64,000 bases of DNA from Methanocaldococcus infernus ME (GTDB lineage: Archaea > AGJL01 > Methanococci > Methanococcales > Methanocaldococcaceae), in assembly GCF_000092305.1 (NCBI RefSeq), contig NC_014122.1, forward strand, positions 558,001 to 622,000. The letters run 5' to 3'. A program made the position numbers and the translations under genes. The number at the start of each line of letters is the position of its first letter. The first letter of the stretch is position 1. This document shows positions 15,722-27,600 of the stretch, piece after piece. The notes beneath the pieces are model-generated. The model was not told where the DNA came from. It ran no database searches and saw only the letters and a list, made by a program, of their open reading frames with translations.

Positions 15722-18189
15722 TCTTTTTTACCTTCTTCATATTCCCTATCTATCTCTAACCTAACACAACCTGTTCCTAAGAATATTGGCTTTCCAACAA
15801 TGACATTCTCTATAACTCCTTTTAACTTATCAACCTCTCCCTTTTCAGAGGCTGAGTATAAGTGCTTAACAGTCTCTTCAAATGCTGCCCTTGCTAAGAC
15901 ACTTCCCTTTTCTCCAGCCACTCCATGCCTACCTATTGGCTTAACCTCACCATCAGCTGTCATCATGTCAGCAACTAACATTAGATGCCTTATATCAACC
16001 TCTAACCCTTGCTGTTCTAAAGTATTCTTCATCTCATTTATTATAGCATTCCTTGCAGCCTCTATTCCTAAAACTTCTTGAATTTCAATAATATTATTTG
16101 TTATGGTTCTTCTTGTATCTACTCCCTCTATTTTAAACACTTCTCTTAAGTTAGATCCTTGAGTATGTATTACATACTCTCCAGTTTTGTCATCCTTTTT
16201 AACTAAAACCCTTGTTATTCCTGGGATTCCCTTTAGTAATATATTCTTAATCTTAGGAATTCTCTTTCTCAATGACTTAACTGAAGGAGTCTTTACTTTT
16301 AAGTATAGAATATTTCCTTCTCTTTCAATCTTCACTCTAACCTTCTTTCTAATGGCTTCTTCAATTTCCTCTATATCTAAGCCTCTATCCTCTATAACTT
16401 TCTCATCCAACTCAACTTTTATAGACTGTGTCCATAGATCTATTCCTATAGACTTGGCTACATCTTGTAAGGTTAAGCTCTCTATCCTCTTGGCCACTTC
16501 TTCAGCCTTCTCTTTATCATACTTATATTCATCTGTTAGATAAACCTCCATAATTGGAGTTGAAGGCTCTTTCCTTGCATCAACTATTTCTATCATCCTT
16601 GGCAAACCTAAGGTAACGTTAAGCTCAGCAACCCCTGCATAGTGGAAGGTTCTCATTGTGTTATGAGTTATTAAACCTTCAGCTGTTGTAAATGTTTCTA
16701 AACCTTCAACACTTAAGTCATAGACATAGTTGTTGCAATCAACTTCTTCAATAGAAACTATTTCATCCCAAACTACATCTGATTCTACAGCTTTTTTAAG
16801 AACTTTTAACTCTTCAACTTCAAACCCTCTCTCCTTAGCAAGTTTTTCAAGGTTTAAGAGATGCCTCTGTAAAGTTAACCTTCCTATCTTCTGATTTTTA
16901 ATAAATTTCTCTACTTTACATGATGGATATCCTAACTTCTTTGATATATCTAAGAGTATTGTGCCTATTGAAGGAATCATATCTATAGGATCATAGGTAA
17001 CTTTAGATTCTAAAGACTTAACCAACTTGTTAAGTTCTTCAGCTCTTTTAGGTAGAGAAGAATTAATTTCCTCTGCAAACTTCTTAGCATATATGTGAGA
17101 GATTTCAATACCATTTTCTCTCTTAACACAGAATATCCCAAATCTTGTTAGTAATAGTGAGATTCCATCAATAAGTTCTTTAAATTGTGAATAAATCTTA
17201 ATTTTCTTTTTTTCAACATCCACTTTTCCATTTCCATCAAAGTATCCTTGTAATAATCCTCTAACAAATTCCTTTTCAGAGCTAAATACAAAATCAGGAA
17301 TTCTCTTCTCTTTTTTATCAAAGTTTTGGATAAGTTCACTTAATACTGGAGAGTAAAGTTTTATTTCATAACCTACTTCTAACCTAATTCCAAGCTTTTC
17401 TGCAAGTCTCTTAACTATTTTAACAACTTCTCTATTTTTATTGGGTATAGATATGAAATACTTTGTTGAGTAACCATCTGCAAGATACAAGCCTAAGAAG
17501 TATCCAAAATCAAAGTCTAACTTAAGAGTTCTATTTGTTGAGTAGTTAGTGAATTCACCAAGATCAATTTCAGAGATACAGTTTAGTGGCATATATCTTA
17601 TTGCTGGAATTCTGTCTCCAATTTTAAGTTCTCTACCCTCAATAGGAACTACTCTATTATCCTTCCTAACAACAAAGGAATGGTATGGAGTTGCTACTAT
17701 TGTCCTTCCTGATCTTGTTTTAATCTTTATAAGCTTTCCATTGAATTTATGCCTTATAACACTTATAATTCTCTTCCAATGAACCTTTTCATCTTGGTCT
17801 AAGCTTAGTGCATAGATCTCTACAGGTAGATCGCAGATCTCATGAACTCCTTGTTTAATGAACCCAAATTTATCTATACATTCATCAACAAATTTACCTA
17901 TCTCAACTATTCTAACATTCTCTCCTTCTTTAACTATTATCTTCTCATCATAAGGTAGAGACATCTGTGTACCTGGCTCTCCAATGGATTGAGCAGCTAC
18001 AATTCCAACAGCTTCATAAGGTTCTATTAGAGCATTTTTATAGGATTTTACAACTTCATCAATTATCTCCTCTATCATCTCTTCAGTTAAGCCCTCTTCC
18101 TTAGAAAGTTTTTCAAAAAGTTTATTTTTTAAAGAGTCTGGGATATCTAAGCTGTAAATTCTTTCCCTTAGCTTCTCTATATCCATCAT
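15718..18189 (-). CDS. rpoA2: RNA polymerase subunit A'' with an in-frame intein
   Basis: 823 codons. Residues 1-76 and 511-823 form the host protein (389 aa after splicing); residues 77-510 are an intein. The host part carries the conserved EAVGIVAAQSIGEPGTQM just before the insertion and TMRTFHYAGVAELNVTLGLPR just after it, then the jaw domain and the C-terminal EGEVKPIGRHGVAGEKGSVLARAAFE cleft segment. It forms the largest-subunit C-terminal half, including trigger-loop and bridge-helix contacts. The start follows GAGAGGGATA; the second Met is equally possible. It is the last polymerase gene of the operon. Confidence 0.96.
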   Translation of the reverse strand: MMDIEKLRERIYSLDIPDSLKNKLFEKLSKEEGLTEEMIEEIIDEVVKSYKNALIEPYEAVGIVAAQSIGEPGTQMSLPYDEKIIVKEGENVRIVEIGKFVDECIDKFGFIKQGVHEICDLPVEIYALSLDQDEKVHWKRIISVIRHKFNGKLIKIKTRSGRTIVATPYHSFVVRKDNRVVPIEGRELKIGDRIPAIRYMPLNCISEIDLGEFTNYSTNRTLKLDFDFGYFLGLYLADGYSTKYFISIPNKNREVVKIVKRLAEKLGIRLEVGYEIKLYSPVLSELIQNFDKKEKRIPDFVFSSEKEFVRGLLQGYFDGNGKVDVEKKKIKIYSQFKELIDGISLLLTRFGIFCVKRENGIEISHIYAKKFAEEINSSLPKRAEELNKLVKSLESKVTYDPIDMIPSIGTILLDISKKLGYPSCKVEKFIKNQKIGRLTLQRHLLNLEKLAKERGFEVEELKVLKKAVESDVVWDEIVSIEEVDCNNYVYDLSVEGLETFTTAEGLITHNTMRTFHYAGVAELNVTLGLPRMIEIVDARKEPSTPIMEVYLTDEYKYDKEKAEEVAKRIESLTLQDVAKSIGIDLWTQSIKVELDEKVIEDRGLDIEEIEEAIRKKVRVKIEREGNILYLKVKTPSVKSLRKRIPKIKNILLKGIPGITRVLVKKDDKTGEYVIHTQGSNLREVFKIEGVDTRRTITNNIIEIQEVLGIEAARNAIINEMKNTLEQQGLEVDIRHLMLVADMMTADGEVKPIGRHGVAGEKGSVLARAAFEETVKHLYSASEKGEVDKLKGVIENVIVGKPIFLGTGCVRLEIDREYEEGKKE
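16660..17961 (-). other. Intein with homing endonuclease inside rpoA''
   Basis: 434 residues between TQM and TMR of the A'' protein. It starts with Ser (SLPYDEKIIVKEGENVRIV, block A), has the TPYHSFVV block B histidine near intein residue 94, and ends with block F/G NYVYDLSVEGLETFTTAEGLITHN, whose His-Asn is followed by Thr. Two LAGLIDADG-type helices are readable (FLGLYLADGYS and LLQGYFDGNGK), each with an acidic residue, so the endonuclease may be active. M. jannaschii carries an intein in the same gene. Confidence 0.95.
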
Positions 18190-18198
18190 TATCCCTCT

Positions 18199-20859
18199 CT
18201 ACTGGCTGTATTTCATCTTAACCTTATCTATAATTCTATCTATATTGACAGCCTCCCCTCTATCTGCTAACATTGGATCTACTCCATCCTCTCCATATCT
18301 AAATTGAACCACTATTCCCCTTGAATCTCTAACTGTAAAGTCAAACTCAGACTTTAAGTCTTGTAGAGCATTAATTAACCTTCTCTGCATATAACCAGAC
18401 TGAGCTGTTCTAACTGCTTGGTCAACTAACCCTTCTCTTCCTCCAATAGCATGGAAGAAGAATTCAGTTGGAGATAACCCTTTCTTATAACTACTTCTAA
18501 CAAATCCATGAGCCCTTGCTCCTAAGTCTCCTTTTTCAAAGTGTGGTAACACTCTATCCTTATAACCTCTGAAAATTCTCTTTCCTCTAACTGACTGTTG
18601 TCCTATACAAGCTGCCATCTGGGTTATGTTTAAAATCTTCCCTCTTGCTCCAGTTATGGCCATAATTACAGCATGGTTGTCTAAACCAAGATATCTCTCA
18701 GCAATCTCTCCAGCTTTATCTCTTGCTTCTCTTAAGACTCTCATAATATGAGCTTCCCTTGACTCCTCTGGGCTCATCCCTGGGAGTAGTTCAAGCTCTC
18801 CCTTTTCATACTGCTCTATAATTTCATCAACCTTCCTCTCAGCTTCATCTAAAACCTTCTCAATTTCTCTTAAAGCCTCTTCTGGGAGATCTTCATCATC
18901 TATTCCAGTTGTGAATCCTCTTAACATCAATGTCCTTATAGCCATCTTTGTAGAGGAATCTAAGAACTTCCTTCCAGCTTCAGGACCAAATTCTTTAACA
19001 ATTGTATGCAATATTAACCCTGACTCTGCTCCATAACCTTTTTTGTCAATAACTCCTTTAACAAGCTCTCCATCCTTTATAATTACATAGGCATCATATT
19101 CACAGTTCTCCTTCTTACAAGAGTCACATTTTCTACAGATATTAGCCTTATATCTTAAATTAAGTCCTTTTGGTAAAGCTTTACTAAAGATCTTCTTCCC
19201 TGAATAGAGAGGAATACCATTCTCTACCTTATCAGGCTCCCAGAGCTCATCCTTAATTCCACCACTTCTTAATATTAAGGTGGCTTCATCCTTTGTGAAG
19301 TAGTTAGATGTCAATATATAAGCTCCTGAGATGAAGTCATGGATAGCTCCAATTATTGGCCCTCCAAATCTTGGAGAGAGGATATGTTTCTCAACAAGCA
19401 TTAGGGTTTCTGCCTCAGCCCTTGCCTCTTCAGTTTGAGGAGCATGTAAGTTCATCTCATCTCCATCAAAGTCAGCATTGTAAGGAGGACAGACACAGAG
19501 GTTATGTCTAAATGTTCTATAAGGAAGAACTCTAACCTTATGCCCCATAATAGACATTCTGTGGAGAGAAGGCTGTCTGTTGTATAAAACTATATCTCCA
19601 TCCATCAAGTGCCTCTCTACTATATCCCCCTCTTTTATATTCTCTACCCAAAAGTCTTTATTATTCTCATCTAACTTTATTCTATACTCATGAACCATTC
19701 CATCTCTTCCTACAATTTGCCTTATTATATACTTAGCCCCTGGGTGCTTATTTGGCCCATTCTTTATTAGCTCTTTAATCTTCTCTATATTGTACTTAGT
19801 AACCTTCTCAGGGACAGTTAGTTCCTTAGCAACAACCTCAGGAACTCCAACCTCATTAATACTTAAGCATGGATCTGGAGAAATAACAGTTCTTGAGGAG
19901 AAATTAACCCTCTTTCCTGCTAAGTTGTATCTAAATCTTCCTTCTTTTCCTTTTAACCTCTGAGCTAAAGTTTTTAAAGGCCTTCCACTCCTGTGCTTAG
20001 CTGGAGAAATTCCTGGAAGCTCATTATCAAAGTAAGTATCTATATGATACTGTAAGAGGCTCCAAACATCTTCAACAACCAAGTTAGGAGCTCCACTTTC
20101 AATATGCTCCATCAATCTATTGTTTGTTCTAACTATTTCAACCAACTTATGGGTTAGATCATCTTCACTTCTCTCTCCAGTTTCTAAGGTTATGGATGGC
20201 CTAACAGTTACTGGTGGAACAGGAAGGACAGTTAAAACCATCCACTCTGGCCTAGCTACTTTAGGATTTAAGCCAAGTAAAATACAGTCTTCATCTGGAA
20301 TCTTTTCTAATATCTCCCTAACATCTGCTGGTGACAGCTTAATTTCAGCCCCTTCCTCTATTCTGTAGAAAGATGAAGGTTTTTCAAATTTGATTTCCCA
20401 CTTAACCTCTCCACAGTATGGACAGACAGAAATTTTAGAAGCCTCTTGATAAGTTTCTTTACAAGCTTCCCACTTGTTTCCTCCTTCTCTCTCCAACTTC
20501 TCCATCTTTTCTAAGATCTCTCTCCTCTTATTCTCAGGAATTAATATTCTGCCACAGTGAGGACAGACAGCTTTTAAAATCTTATAGATGGTTTTAGCAA
20601 ATCCAACATGAATAATAGGTTTAGCTAACTCTATATGCCCAAAGTGTCCAGGACACTCTCCTATCCTTCCTCCACAGGTTTTACATCTTAACCCAGGGTC
20701 AATAACCCCTAATCTTGGGTCCATTAAACCTCCTTCTATTGGATAACCATCTTCATCATAAGTATCAGGAGTTACAATCTTAGCTACTGACATCTTTCTA
20801 ATATAGTCTGGAGAGAGAATTCCAAACATTATTTCCTTTAACTCCTTTGGGAGATCCAT
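18199..20859 (-). CDS. rpoA1: RNA polymerase subunit A' (Rpo1N)
   Basis: 886 aa, N-terminal half of the largest subunit. N-terminal zinc ligands CKTCGG and CPGHFGH, then CPHCGR; the catalytic metal loop NADFDGDEMNLH near residue 460 is intact and uninterrupted. Bridge-helix region GREGLVDQAVRTAQSGYMQRRLI near the end. M. jannaschii has an intein in this gene, so its absence here is a real difference. The start is the ATG after GAGGAGTG; the GTG nine bases upstream is part of the site. Confidence 0.97.
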   Translation of the reverse strand: MDLPKELKEIMFGILSPDYIRKMSVAKIVTPDTYDEDGYPIEGGLMDPRLGVIDPGLRCKTCGGRIGECPGHFGHIELAKPIIHVGFAKTIYKILKAVCPHCGRILIPENKRREILEKMEKLEREGGNKWEACKETYQEASKISVCPYCGEVKWEIKFEKPSSFYRIEEGAEIKLSPADVREILEKIPDEDCILLGLNPKVARPEWMVLTVLPVPPVTVRPSITLETGERSEDDLTHKLVEIVRTNNRLMEHIESGAPNLVVEDVWSLLQYHIDTYFDNELPGISPAKHRSGRPLKTLAQRLKGKEGRFRYNLAGKRVNFSSRTVISPDPCLSINEVGVPEVVAKELTVPEKVTKYNIEKIKELIKNGPNKHPGAKYIIRQIVGRDGMVHEYRIKLDENNKDFWVENIKEGDIVERHLMDGDIVLYNRQPSLHRMSIMGHKVRVLPYRTFRHNLCVCPPYNADFDGDEMNLHAPQTEEARAEAETLMLVEKHILSPRFGGPIIGAIHDFISGAYILTSNYFTKDEATLILRSGGIKDELWEPDKVENGIPLYSGKKIFSKALPKGLNLRYKANICRKCDSCKKENCEYDAYVIIKDGELVKGVIDKKGYGAESGLILHTIVKEFGPEAGRKFLDSSTKMAIRTLMLRGFTTGIDDEDLPEEALREIEKVLDEAERKVDEIIEQYEKGELELLPGMSPEESREAHIMRVLREARDKAGEIAERYLGLDNHAVIMAITGARGKILNITQMAACIGQQSVRGKRIFRGYKDRVLPHFEKGDLGARAHGFVRSSYKKGLSPTEFFFHAIGGREGLVDQAVRTAQSGYMQRRLINALQDLKSEFDFTVRDSRGIVVQFRYGEDGVDPMLADRGEAVNIDRIIDKVKMKYSQ

Positions 20860-20864
20860 AATTT

Positions 20865-22754
20865 TCACTCCTCATTATTTTTCTTGTTTTTTATCTTTTC
20901 TATAAATTCTGGGAAATCTTCAAGCTCAACCTTGTCCTTAACTCTAAACTTAGGACTTATACACATACTCTTTAACTCATCAACTAACAATTTGAAGGCA
21001 TAAGGAATTCTGATCTTAGCCATCTTTCTATCTACAAATGGGCTTTCCACTTCTCCACAAACAGGACAATATTTAATTTTTCTTCTAAAGTCAAAGATTG
21101 CAAAGTCTCCACAGTTTGAGCAAATATAGACATCATAAGGATCAGATTCATCCAATAGCCTCTCCTTTAACAACATAGCTGCTCCATGTCCAATTAAGAC
21201 ATCTCTCTCCATCTCTCCAAATCTTAAACCTCCCTCTCTTGCCCTTCCCTCTGTTGGTTGTCTTGTTAAAACTTGTACTGGCCCCCTGCTTCTTGCATGT
21301 ATCTTTCCTGCAACCATGTGGTGTAACTTCTGATAGTAGATAACTCCAATGTAAATTTCAACCTCTAACTTCTTTCCAGTCTTACCATCATACATAACTT
21401 CTCTTCCATGGTGTTTAAAGCCCAACTTCTCTAAAGCCTCTCTTAAGCTCATCTCTTCTTCTCCATTGAATATAGTCCCATCTATCCTTCTTCCTTCTAA
21501 GGATCCAACTTTTCCTCCAATCATCTCTAATAACTGTCCTACTGTCATTCTTGATGGAATACCATGAGGATTAATAATTATATCTGGAACAATTCCACTC
21601 TCAGTAAATGGCATATCTTCCTGATTAACCAATAAACCTATAACCCCCTTTTGCCCATGCCTTGAAGCAAATTTATCTCCAAGTTCAGGAACCCTTAAGT
21701 CTCTAACCTTAACCTTAACTAACTTATTCCCCTCCTTTGTTTCAGTTATCATAACCTTATCAACATAACCCTCTTCTCCATGCCTAACACAGACAGAAGA
21801 ATCTCTCCTCTGAGGCTTAATTTGAATTGTAATATCATACTCTTCCAAGAACCTTGGAGGGGATGTTTTTCCAACTAAGACTTCTCCACTCTTAACAAAG
21901 CTTTCAACAGAAACTATTCCATCCTCTTCCAAGTTTTTATAGAGCTCATCTGGCTTATTCCCTCTAACTTCCTTACTTGGAATCTCTATTTTATCCATCT
22001 GCCCTCCAGGGTATCTTCTTTCACAGGCTTCATAAGTTCTGAAGAAGGTACTTCTTCCTAAGCCTCTATCAACAGCTGATTTGTTGAAGATGATAGCATC
22101 TTCCATATTGAAACCTTCATAACTCATAATAGCTACTACAAAATTCTGCCCAGCTGGCCTTTCATCAAATCCTAATATATCTTGATGTTTTGTTTTAACA
22201 ATTGGAACCTGAGGATAGTGTAAGTAATGCCCTCTTGTATCCATTCTCCACTTAATATTACTCATTGGAAATCCTAAGGATTGCTTACCCATTGCAGCTG
22301 CCATTGTAATTCTTGGAGCAGAGTTATGCTCTGGATAAGGAGCAATTCCTGCACCTATTCCTAAGATGGTGAGAGGATTTATCTCTAAGTGTGTGTGTTT
22401 CTCATTCAACTCTTCCTCAGAGACTGCAATGTAAGCATTTTCCTCTTCCTCAGCATCTAAATACTCTATAACCCCTTCCTTAACCAAGTCATCAAATGTA
22501 ATTTCTCCTTTCTTTAATTTCTCTATATGCTCTTCAGTTAGCTTAGGCTTACCATTCTCAACTACAATTAAGGGTCTAACAATCCTACCAGCATCAGTAT
22601 TAATATGGATATCATTGTTTTCTTCATGATAGGCAACAGTTGTATACTTAGGAATTAACCCCTTTCTTCTTGCCTCTCTAATCTGTTTAACAAACTCCTC
22701 TGGCTTATCAGTGGTTCCTATCAATTTACCATTTAGGTAAATATTTACTTCCAA
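20865..22754 (-). CDS. rpoB1: RNA polymerase subunit B' (Rpo2C)
   Basis: 629 aa, C-terminal half of the second-largest subunit. Conserved stretches include [38 protein letters not shown], and [20 protein letters not shown], with a zinc site [23 protein letters not shown] near the end. I place the start at a TTG after AGGTGAAAATC; the GTG nine bases earlier is the ribosome binding site itself. The split between B'' and B' is a normal feature of methanogens. Confidence 0.96.
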   Translation of the reverse strand: MEVNIYLNGKLIGTTDKPEEFVKQIREARRKGLIPKYTTVAYHEENNDIHINTDAGRIVRPLIVVENGKPKLTEEHIEKLKKGEITFDDLVKEGVIEYLDAEEEENAYIAVSEEELNEKHTHLEINPLTILGIGAGIAPYPEHNSAPRITMAAAMGKQSLGFPMSNIKWRMDTRGHYLHYPQVPIVKTKHQDILGFDERPAGQNFVVAIMSYEGFNMEDAIIFNKSAVDRGLGRSTFFRTYEACERRYPGGQMDKIEIPSKEVRGNKPDELYKNLEEDGIVSVESFVKSGEVLVGKTSPPRFLEEYDITIQIKPQRRDSSVCVRHGEEGYVDKVMITETKEGNKLVKVKVRDLRVPELGDKFASRHGQKGVIGLLVNQEDMPFTESGIVPDIIINPHGIPSRMTVGQLLEMIGGKVGSLEGRRIDGTIFNGEEEMSLREALEKLGFKHHGREVMYDGKTGKKLEVEIYIGVIYYQKLHHMVAGKIHARSRGPVQVLTRQPTEGRAREGGLRFGEMERDVLIGHGAAMLLKERLLDESDPYDVYICSNCGDFAIFDFRRKIKYCPVCGEVESPFVDRKMAKIRIPYAFKLLVDELKSMCISPKFRVKDKVELEDFPEFIEKIKNKKNNEE

Positions 22755-22775
22755 GATTTTCACCTAAAAATTGTT

Positions 22776-24272
22776 CTATGTAAATTTCATTATTTCTATA
22801 GACTTTAAAAATTCAATGACTTCCTTCTCATCCTCTTTCTTGGTTATCTTAGCCATTATAGCAAAGTTCTTAACCAAACCACAGTTTTGCCCCTCAGGAG
22901 TTTCAGATGGACAGATCTTTCCCCAGTGTGTTCCATGTAATTCCCTTGCCTCAAAGTGTGGCTGAGACCTTGAGAGTGGAGAAACAATCCTTCTAAGCTG
23001 TGAGTTTGTTGCTAAGTAACTTGTTCTATCTAAGAGCTGGCTAACCCCAGTTCTTCCACCTATCCATGTTCCAGTAGCCATGGCTGAGTTAATTCTATCT
23101 GTTAATAGATCTCCTCTAACAGCTGCCTTAATTGAAGGCTCTTTATTCCTTGTACATTGCCTCTCCAATTGATATTTCATATCCTTAACAAGAGCTGAGA
23201 ATGCATCCCTAAACAGATCTTCTAATAGATCTCCAGCTAACTTAACCCTTTTAAATGCTAAGTGATCCTTATCATCCTCAGTTCTGTATCCAAAGTGTAA
23301 CTCTAAAACATTCCTTGCCATGATGCCAAGGAATTTAATTTTTTTGTAAAAGCTCTCTTCAGTATTTCCTAAGTGAGGCAGGAGATAGTTACAAAGAACA
23401 GATTTAGCCCTTGCAATTCTTTTCTCTTTTGTTTGATTTGGAACTATCTTCTTCCCTATAAAGTCAAGAGCTTCCTCCTGTGTATTTATATTATACTCCT
23501 CCCTAATCTCCTGAATATTTAAGAGAATTTCCATAACAAACCTTTCATCATTAACAGCTTCAATAATCTCTCTATCTGTCTCTGCTCCTAAGGCTCTCAT
23601 GAGAATAACAAAAGGAACACTGCCAGTTACCCCTGGGAAGTTGGCATAGATTAAACCATCTGGATACTTCTCCAAGGAACAGAGGGCTCTAAAACCTGAT
23701 CTTGTTGAGAAGATCTTAGCAACATCAACTAACTTCCCACTCTTCTCAGTTTTCTCACAAATAATTCTATTAGGAATTAAGTCTTCCTGTGAAATTAAAA
23801 CCTTCTCAGTACCATTTATGATAAAGTAACCAAATCTATCCCTTGGATCCTCACCCATCTTTATAATTTCCTCTTCACTCTTCCCATATAAGAGGCAAAT
23901 CTTAGAACCAAGCATGACAGGAAGTTCTCCAATATAAACATCTAATGTTTCCCCTTCTCTCTCCTCTCCTTCTTTCCCATAGATAGGAGTCATCTCTAAG
24001 TAGATAGGGACAGAGTAAGTTATCTCCCTAATCCTTGCTTCCATTGGTGTTATCTCTCTAATAGAGCCATCAGCTTCTTTTATTATTGGCTTTCCTAACT
24101 TTATTTTACCAAATTTAACCTTAAAACCTTCAGGAATATCTGTATCAACATATCCAATTTCATCTACTATCTTTTGTAATCTGTTCTCAACAAAATCATT
24201 GTAACTTTCTAATTGATGCTCTACTAAACTGTGTTCTTTAAAATAGGCATCTATCAATGTGTATTTATCCAT
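22776..24272 (-). CDS. rpoB2: RNA polymerase subunit B'' (Rpo2N)
   Basis: 498 aa, N-terminal half of the second-largest subunit. It contains DRFGYFIINGTEKVLISQEDLIPNRI and ends with RRIVSPLSRSQPHFEARELHGTHWGKICPSETPEGQNCGLVKNFA, the fork-loop region. A GGTGATGCC site precedes the ATG. It follows rpoH by 14 bp. Confidence 0.97.
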   Translation of the reverse strand: MDKYTLIDAYFKEHSLVEHQLESYNDFVENRLQKIVDEIGYVDTDIPEGFKVKFGKIKLGKPIIKEADGSIREITPMEARIREITYSVPIYLEMTPIYGKEGEEREGETLDVYIGELPVMLGSKICLLYGKSEEEIIKMGEDPRDRFGYFIINGTEKVLISQEDLIPNRIICEKTEKSGKLVDVAKIFSTRSGFRALCSLEKYPDGLIYANFPGVTGSVPFVILMRALGAETDREIIEAVNDERFVMEILLNIQEIREEYNINTQEEALDFIGKKIVPNQTKEKRIARAKSVLCNYLLPHLGNTEESFYKKIKFLGIMARNVLELHFGYRTEDDKDHLAFKRVKLAGDLLEDLFRDAFSALVKDMKYQLERQCTRNKEPSIKAAVRGDLLTDRINSAMATGTWIGGRTGVSQLLDRTSYLATNSQLRRIVSPLSRSQPHFEARELHGTHWGKICPSETPEGQNCGLVKNFAIMAKITKKEDEKEVIEFLKSIEIMKFT

Positions 24273-24286
24273 GGCATCACCAAAAA

Positions 24287-24523
24287 TTAGACAATTCTTT
24301 TTATAACTAATCTATATGCCACAAAAGTGCCAGCTGTAGGACTTTCCCTTATGATCTTAACAACATCTCCTTCCTTAGCCCCTATCTCTTGAATAACTGG
24401 ATCATCCTCATAGATCTTAGGAAGCTGTTGAATTTTAATTCTTAATTTTTTTAATAGCTCTTCAACTTCTTCCTTACTCAAAATTTCATGTTTTGGCACT
24501 AATATATGATCAGTGACTTTCAT
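24287..24523 (-). CDS. rpoH: RNA polymerase subunit H (Rpo5)
   Basis: 78 aa, homologue of the C-terminal part of eukaryotic Rpb5: [22 protein letters not shown] and then [27 protein letters not shown]. It is the first gene of the polymerase operon, which runs H-B''-B'-A'-A'' as in most archaea. The start follows GAGGTAGGATTT. Confidence 0.96.
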   Translation of the reverse strand: MKVTDHILVPKHEILSKEEVEELLKKLRIKIQQLPKIYEDDPVIQEIGAKEGDVVKIIRESPTAGTFVAYRLVIKRIV

Positions 24524-24619
24524 AAATCCTACCTCTCTTTTAGAGATTTCCTAATTAAGAAATAAAAGAGATAAAATAGGAATTCCAAAAATGAAGCATC
24601 TAACTAAATAATTTGTTGT

Positions 24620-24629
24620 TATATATATT
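24620..24629 (-). promoter_or_regulatory. Putative promoter of the RNA polymerase operon
   Basis: TATA-like AAATATATATAA on the minus strand, giving a transcript start near 24595 and a leader of about 70 bases before rpoH. The 126-bp gap to ileS and the T-rich ileS end fit a transcription boundary here. Confidence 0.5.
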
Positions 24630-24649
24630 TTTTACTATCATTTGTTAAT

Positions 24650-27600
24650 TTAAATTCTTTTTATGTGTATTCTAATCTCATATTTCTCTCCAGTTGGGGT
24701 TTTTATCTCCCAATCCTTTGAATAGTCAGAGCTTTCTATATCACTAAGTTCTCCTCTAACCTCTTTTTCAATAATTTTTATATATTTATCCTCAAATTCT
24801 AAGCCCTCTATCTTAAACTTAATTCTCTCCTCTATATCTAAGTCTAACTCTTTCCTCATGGCTTGAATTCTCCTTATAACCTCTCTCATTAATCCCTCTT
24901 TTAGTAACTCTTCATCTATCTCAGTGTTTATAAAGACTGTTCCCTTACTAAACTCAACTCCAGCTATATTGTCAGGAATCTCTACTTTAATACTTACATA
25001 CTCAGGCTTAATTTCATAACCATCTATTATAACAGAGCCTTCCTTTAACTTTTCCATCAACTCTTTCCCATCAACCTTCATTAAGGCTTCAACAACCTTT
25101 GGAACTTCACTTTTGTATCTCTTACCAAGCTCTCTATAGTTAGGTTTAACAATGTATTTACCTTCAACCTCTCCAAATTTAATTTCCTTTATATTTCCTT
25201 GCTCCTTTATTATATAACCATATTTTTCAACAGCTCTCTTAACTTCTTCTCCTCCAGCTATAATAATTTCTTTTAAAGGATATCTTAAGCTATACTTTAT
25301 TCTATCCCTTCCTCTATAGATGGAATCAACAATATCCCTAACAATCTCCATTTCCTTTTCTAACTCCTCACTGATAAAGTGCTCATCAACATCTATTGAA
25401 TACATAAATATAGATTCTTCCATATCCTCAGTTTTTAAATTTTGGTAAATAGCCTCTCCTATATGTGGAGCTACTGGAGCTATAATTTTACAGAGCTTCA
25501 ATAGGACATAGTATAAAGTTTGATAGGCTGACAACTTGTCTATATCCTCTTTTTCCTTCCAAGTTCTCTCTCTTATTAACCTTATATACCATCTACTTAG
25601 GTCATTTAATATAAAGTCCTTTATAGCCCATGTATAAGTATGGAAGTGAGGAATTTCCAAGCTTTCAATAGCCTTCTTTGCCAAGCTATTAACTCTACTG
25701 ATAATCCACTTATCTTCATCTTTTAAGTGTTTAAAGTATTCTTCATTAGGTTTAAAGTTATCTAAAACCATATAATTGACTGAGAACATATAGGCATTCC
25801 AAAGGGTGTTAAATAAGCTTAAAACATCTTCAACTTCACTCCAAACAAATTTTAAATCTTCCCAAACCTTGTTAGCACTTAATAAATAGAATCTTAATAT
25901 ATCAGCTCCATACTTCTCAACAACATCATCAGGGTTAACAATATTTCCTAAACTCTTACTCATCTTTTCTCCATGCTCATCCAAGGTGAAGCCATGCATT
26001 AAACACTTCTTATATGGAATGTCATTGAATACTATAGCTGAGAGAGCATGCTGAGAATAGAACCACTTAGTTACTTGGTCATGTCCCTCTGTTATGAAAT
26101 CTGCTTTTTTCAAGGTTTTGGAGCCAATGGAAGCATAAGGAGCTAAACCAGAGTCAAACCAAACATCTAAGACATCTGGAACCCTCCTCATCTCCCCTCC
26201 ACATTCACATCTTAAAATAACTTTATCAACTGTTGGCTTGTGTAAATCATCTAACTCAATGTTGTTAATCATCCTCTCCTTCAACTCTTCAACACTTCCT
26301 ATAACAACATAATTTTTACACTTCTCACAAACCCAAATTGGTAGAGGAATTCCCCAGTATCTTTGCCTTGATATGTTCCAATCTCCAACATACTTAACTC
26401 CATTAATATACCTCTGCTCAACCCACTCAGGGATCCACTCAACAGTTTTAGCCTGATCAATAATATTCTCCTTAATCTCAGATATCTTTAAGAACCACTG
26501 TTCTGTTGCTCTAAATAGTAGAGGGGTTTTACATCTCCAGCAGTGTGGATAACTATGCTTTATCCTTCCAGCATGGACTAAAAGCCCTTTATTTCTTAGA
26601 GTTTCTATAATTTCATTATCAGCATCTTTTACAAACCAGCCCTTCCACTTCCCCTCAGTGTATCTTCCCTGGTCATCTATTGGAGAGTAGATAGGAATAT
26701 TATACTTCTTAGCAACCTCATAATCCTCTTCCCCATGCCCTGGAGCAGTGTGGACTAAACCAGTACCACTTTCTAAGGTTACATGCTCCCCTAAAATAAC
26801 AGTATGGACATTCTCTAAGTTGTGAAGCTCTCTTAACTTCTCATTCTCCTCTAAAAGAGGAGGCTCATATTTCAACCCTTCTAATTCTCTACCTTTAACT
26901 TTCTTAATTATTTTATAGCTCTCAACTTTAGCTTTCTTTAACACATCTTCTAAGAGTTTCTCAGCAACTATCCAAGTCTCTCCTCCAACATCAACATAGA
27001 CATAGTCATAGTCAGGATGGACAGCAACAGCTAAGTTAGCCATTAATGTCCATGGTGTTGTTGTCCAAATAATTAAATAAGCATTTTCTTCCTTTAACTT
27101 AAACTTAACATAAACTGATGGGTCATAAACCTCTTTATACTCCCCCCTAACCTCATGCTCAGCTAAGGCTGTTTCACACCTTGGACACCAATAAACTACC
27201 CTCAAGTCTTTAACCAATAATCCCTTTTCATGAGCTCTCTTTAATGTCCACCATCCAATCTCCATATACTCCTTAGTTATTGGCATATATGCATTATCCC
27301 AATCTAACCAAACTCCTAAGTTTTTAAATTGATTCTCCATAATTTCCTTATGCTTTAAGGCAAACTCTTTACACTTCTCTATAAACTTATCTACTCCTAT
27401 CTTCTCAATCTCCTTCTTGCTCTTAATTCCAAATTCTTGCTCAACCTTAACCTCTATTGGTAAGCCATGCATGTCCCAACCAGCTTTATCTAAGACATTA
27501 AATCCCTGCATTCTCTTAAATCTTAAATATGTATCCTTAATAATCTTATTCCAAGCTGTTCCTAAGTGTATAGCTCCAGAACAGTATGGAGGACCATCAA

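Noticed and set aside
17148-17339. Minus-strand 63-codon frame inside rpoA''
   Set aside because: Shadow frame inside the intein coding sequence with no ribosome binding site.
18199-20859. Search for an intein in rpoA'
   Set aside because: The catalytic NADFDGDEMNLH region and the rest of the frame are continuous and of normal length.
24560-24580. GGAATTCC near the RNA polymerase operon as another NrpR site
   Set aside because: It lacks the six-base spacer between GGAA and TTCC.
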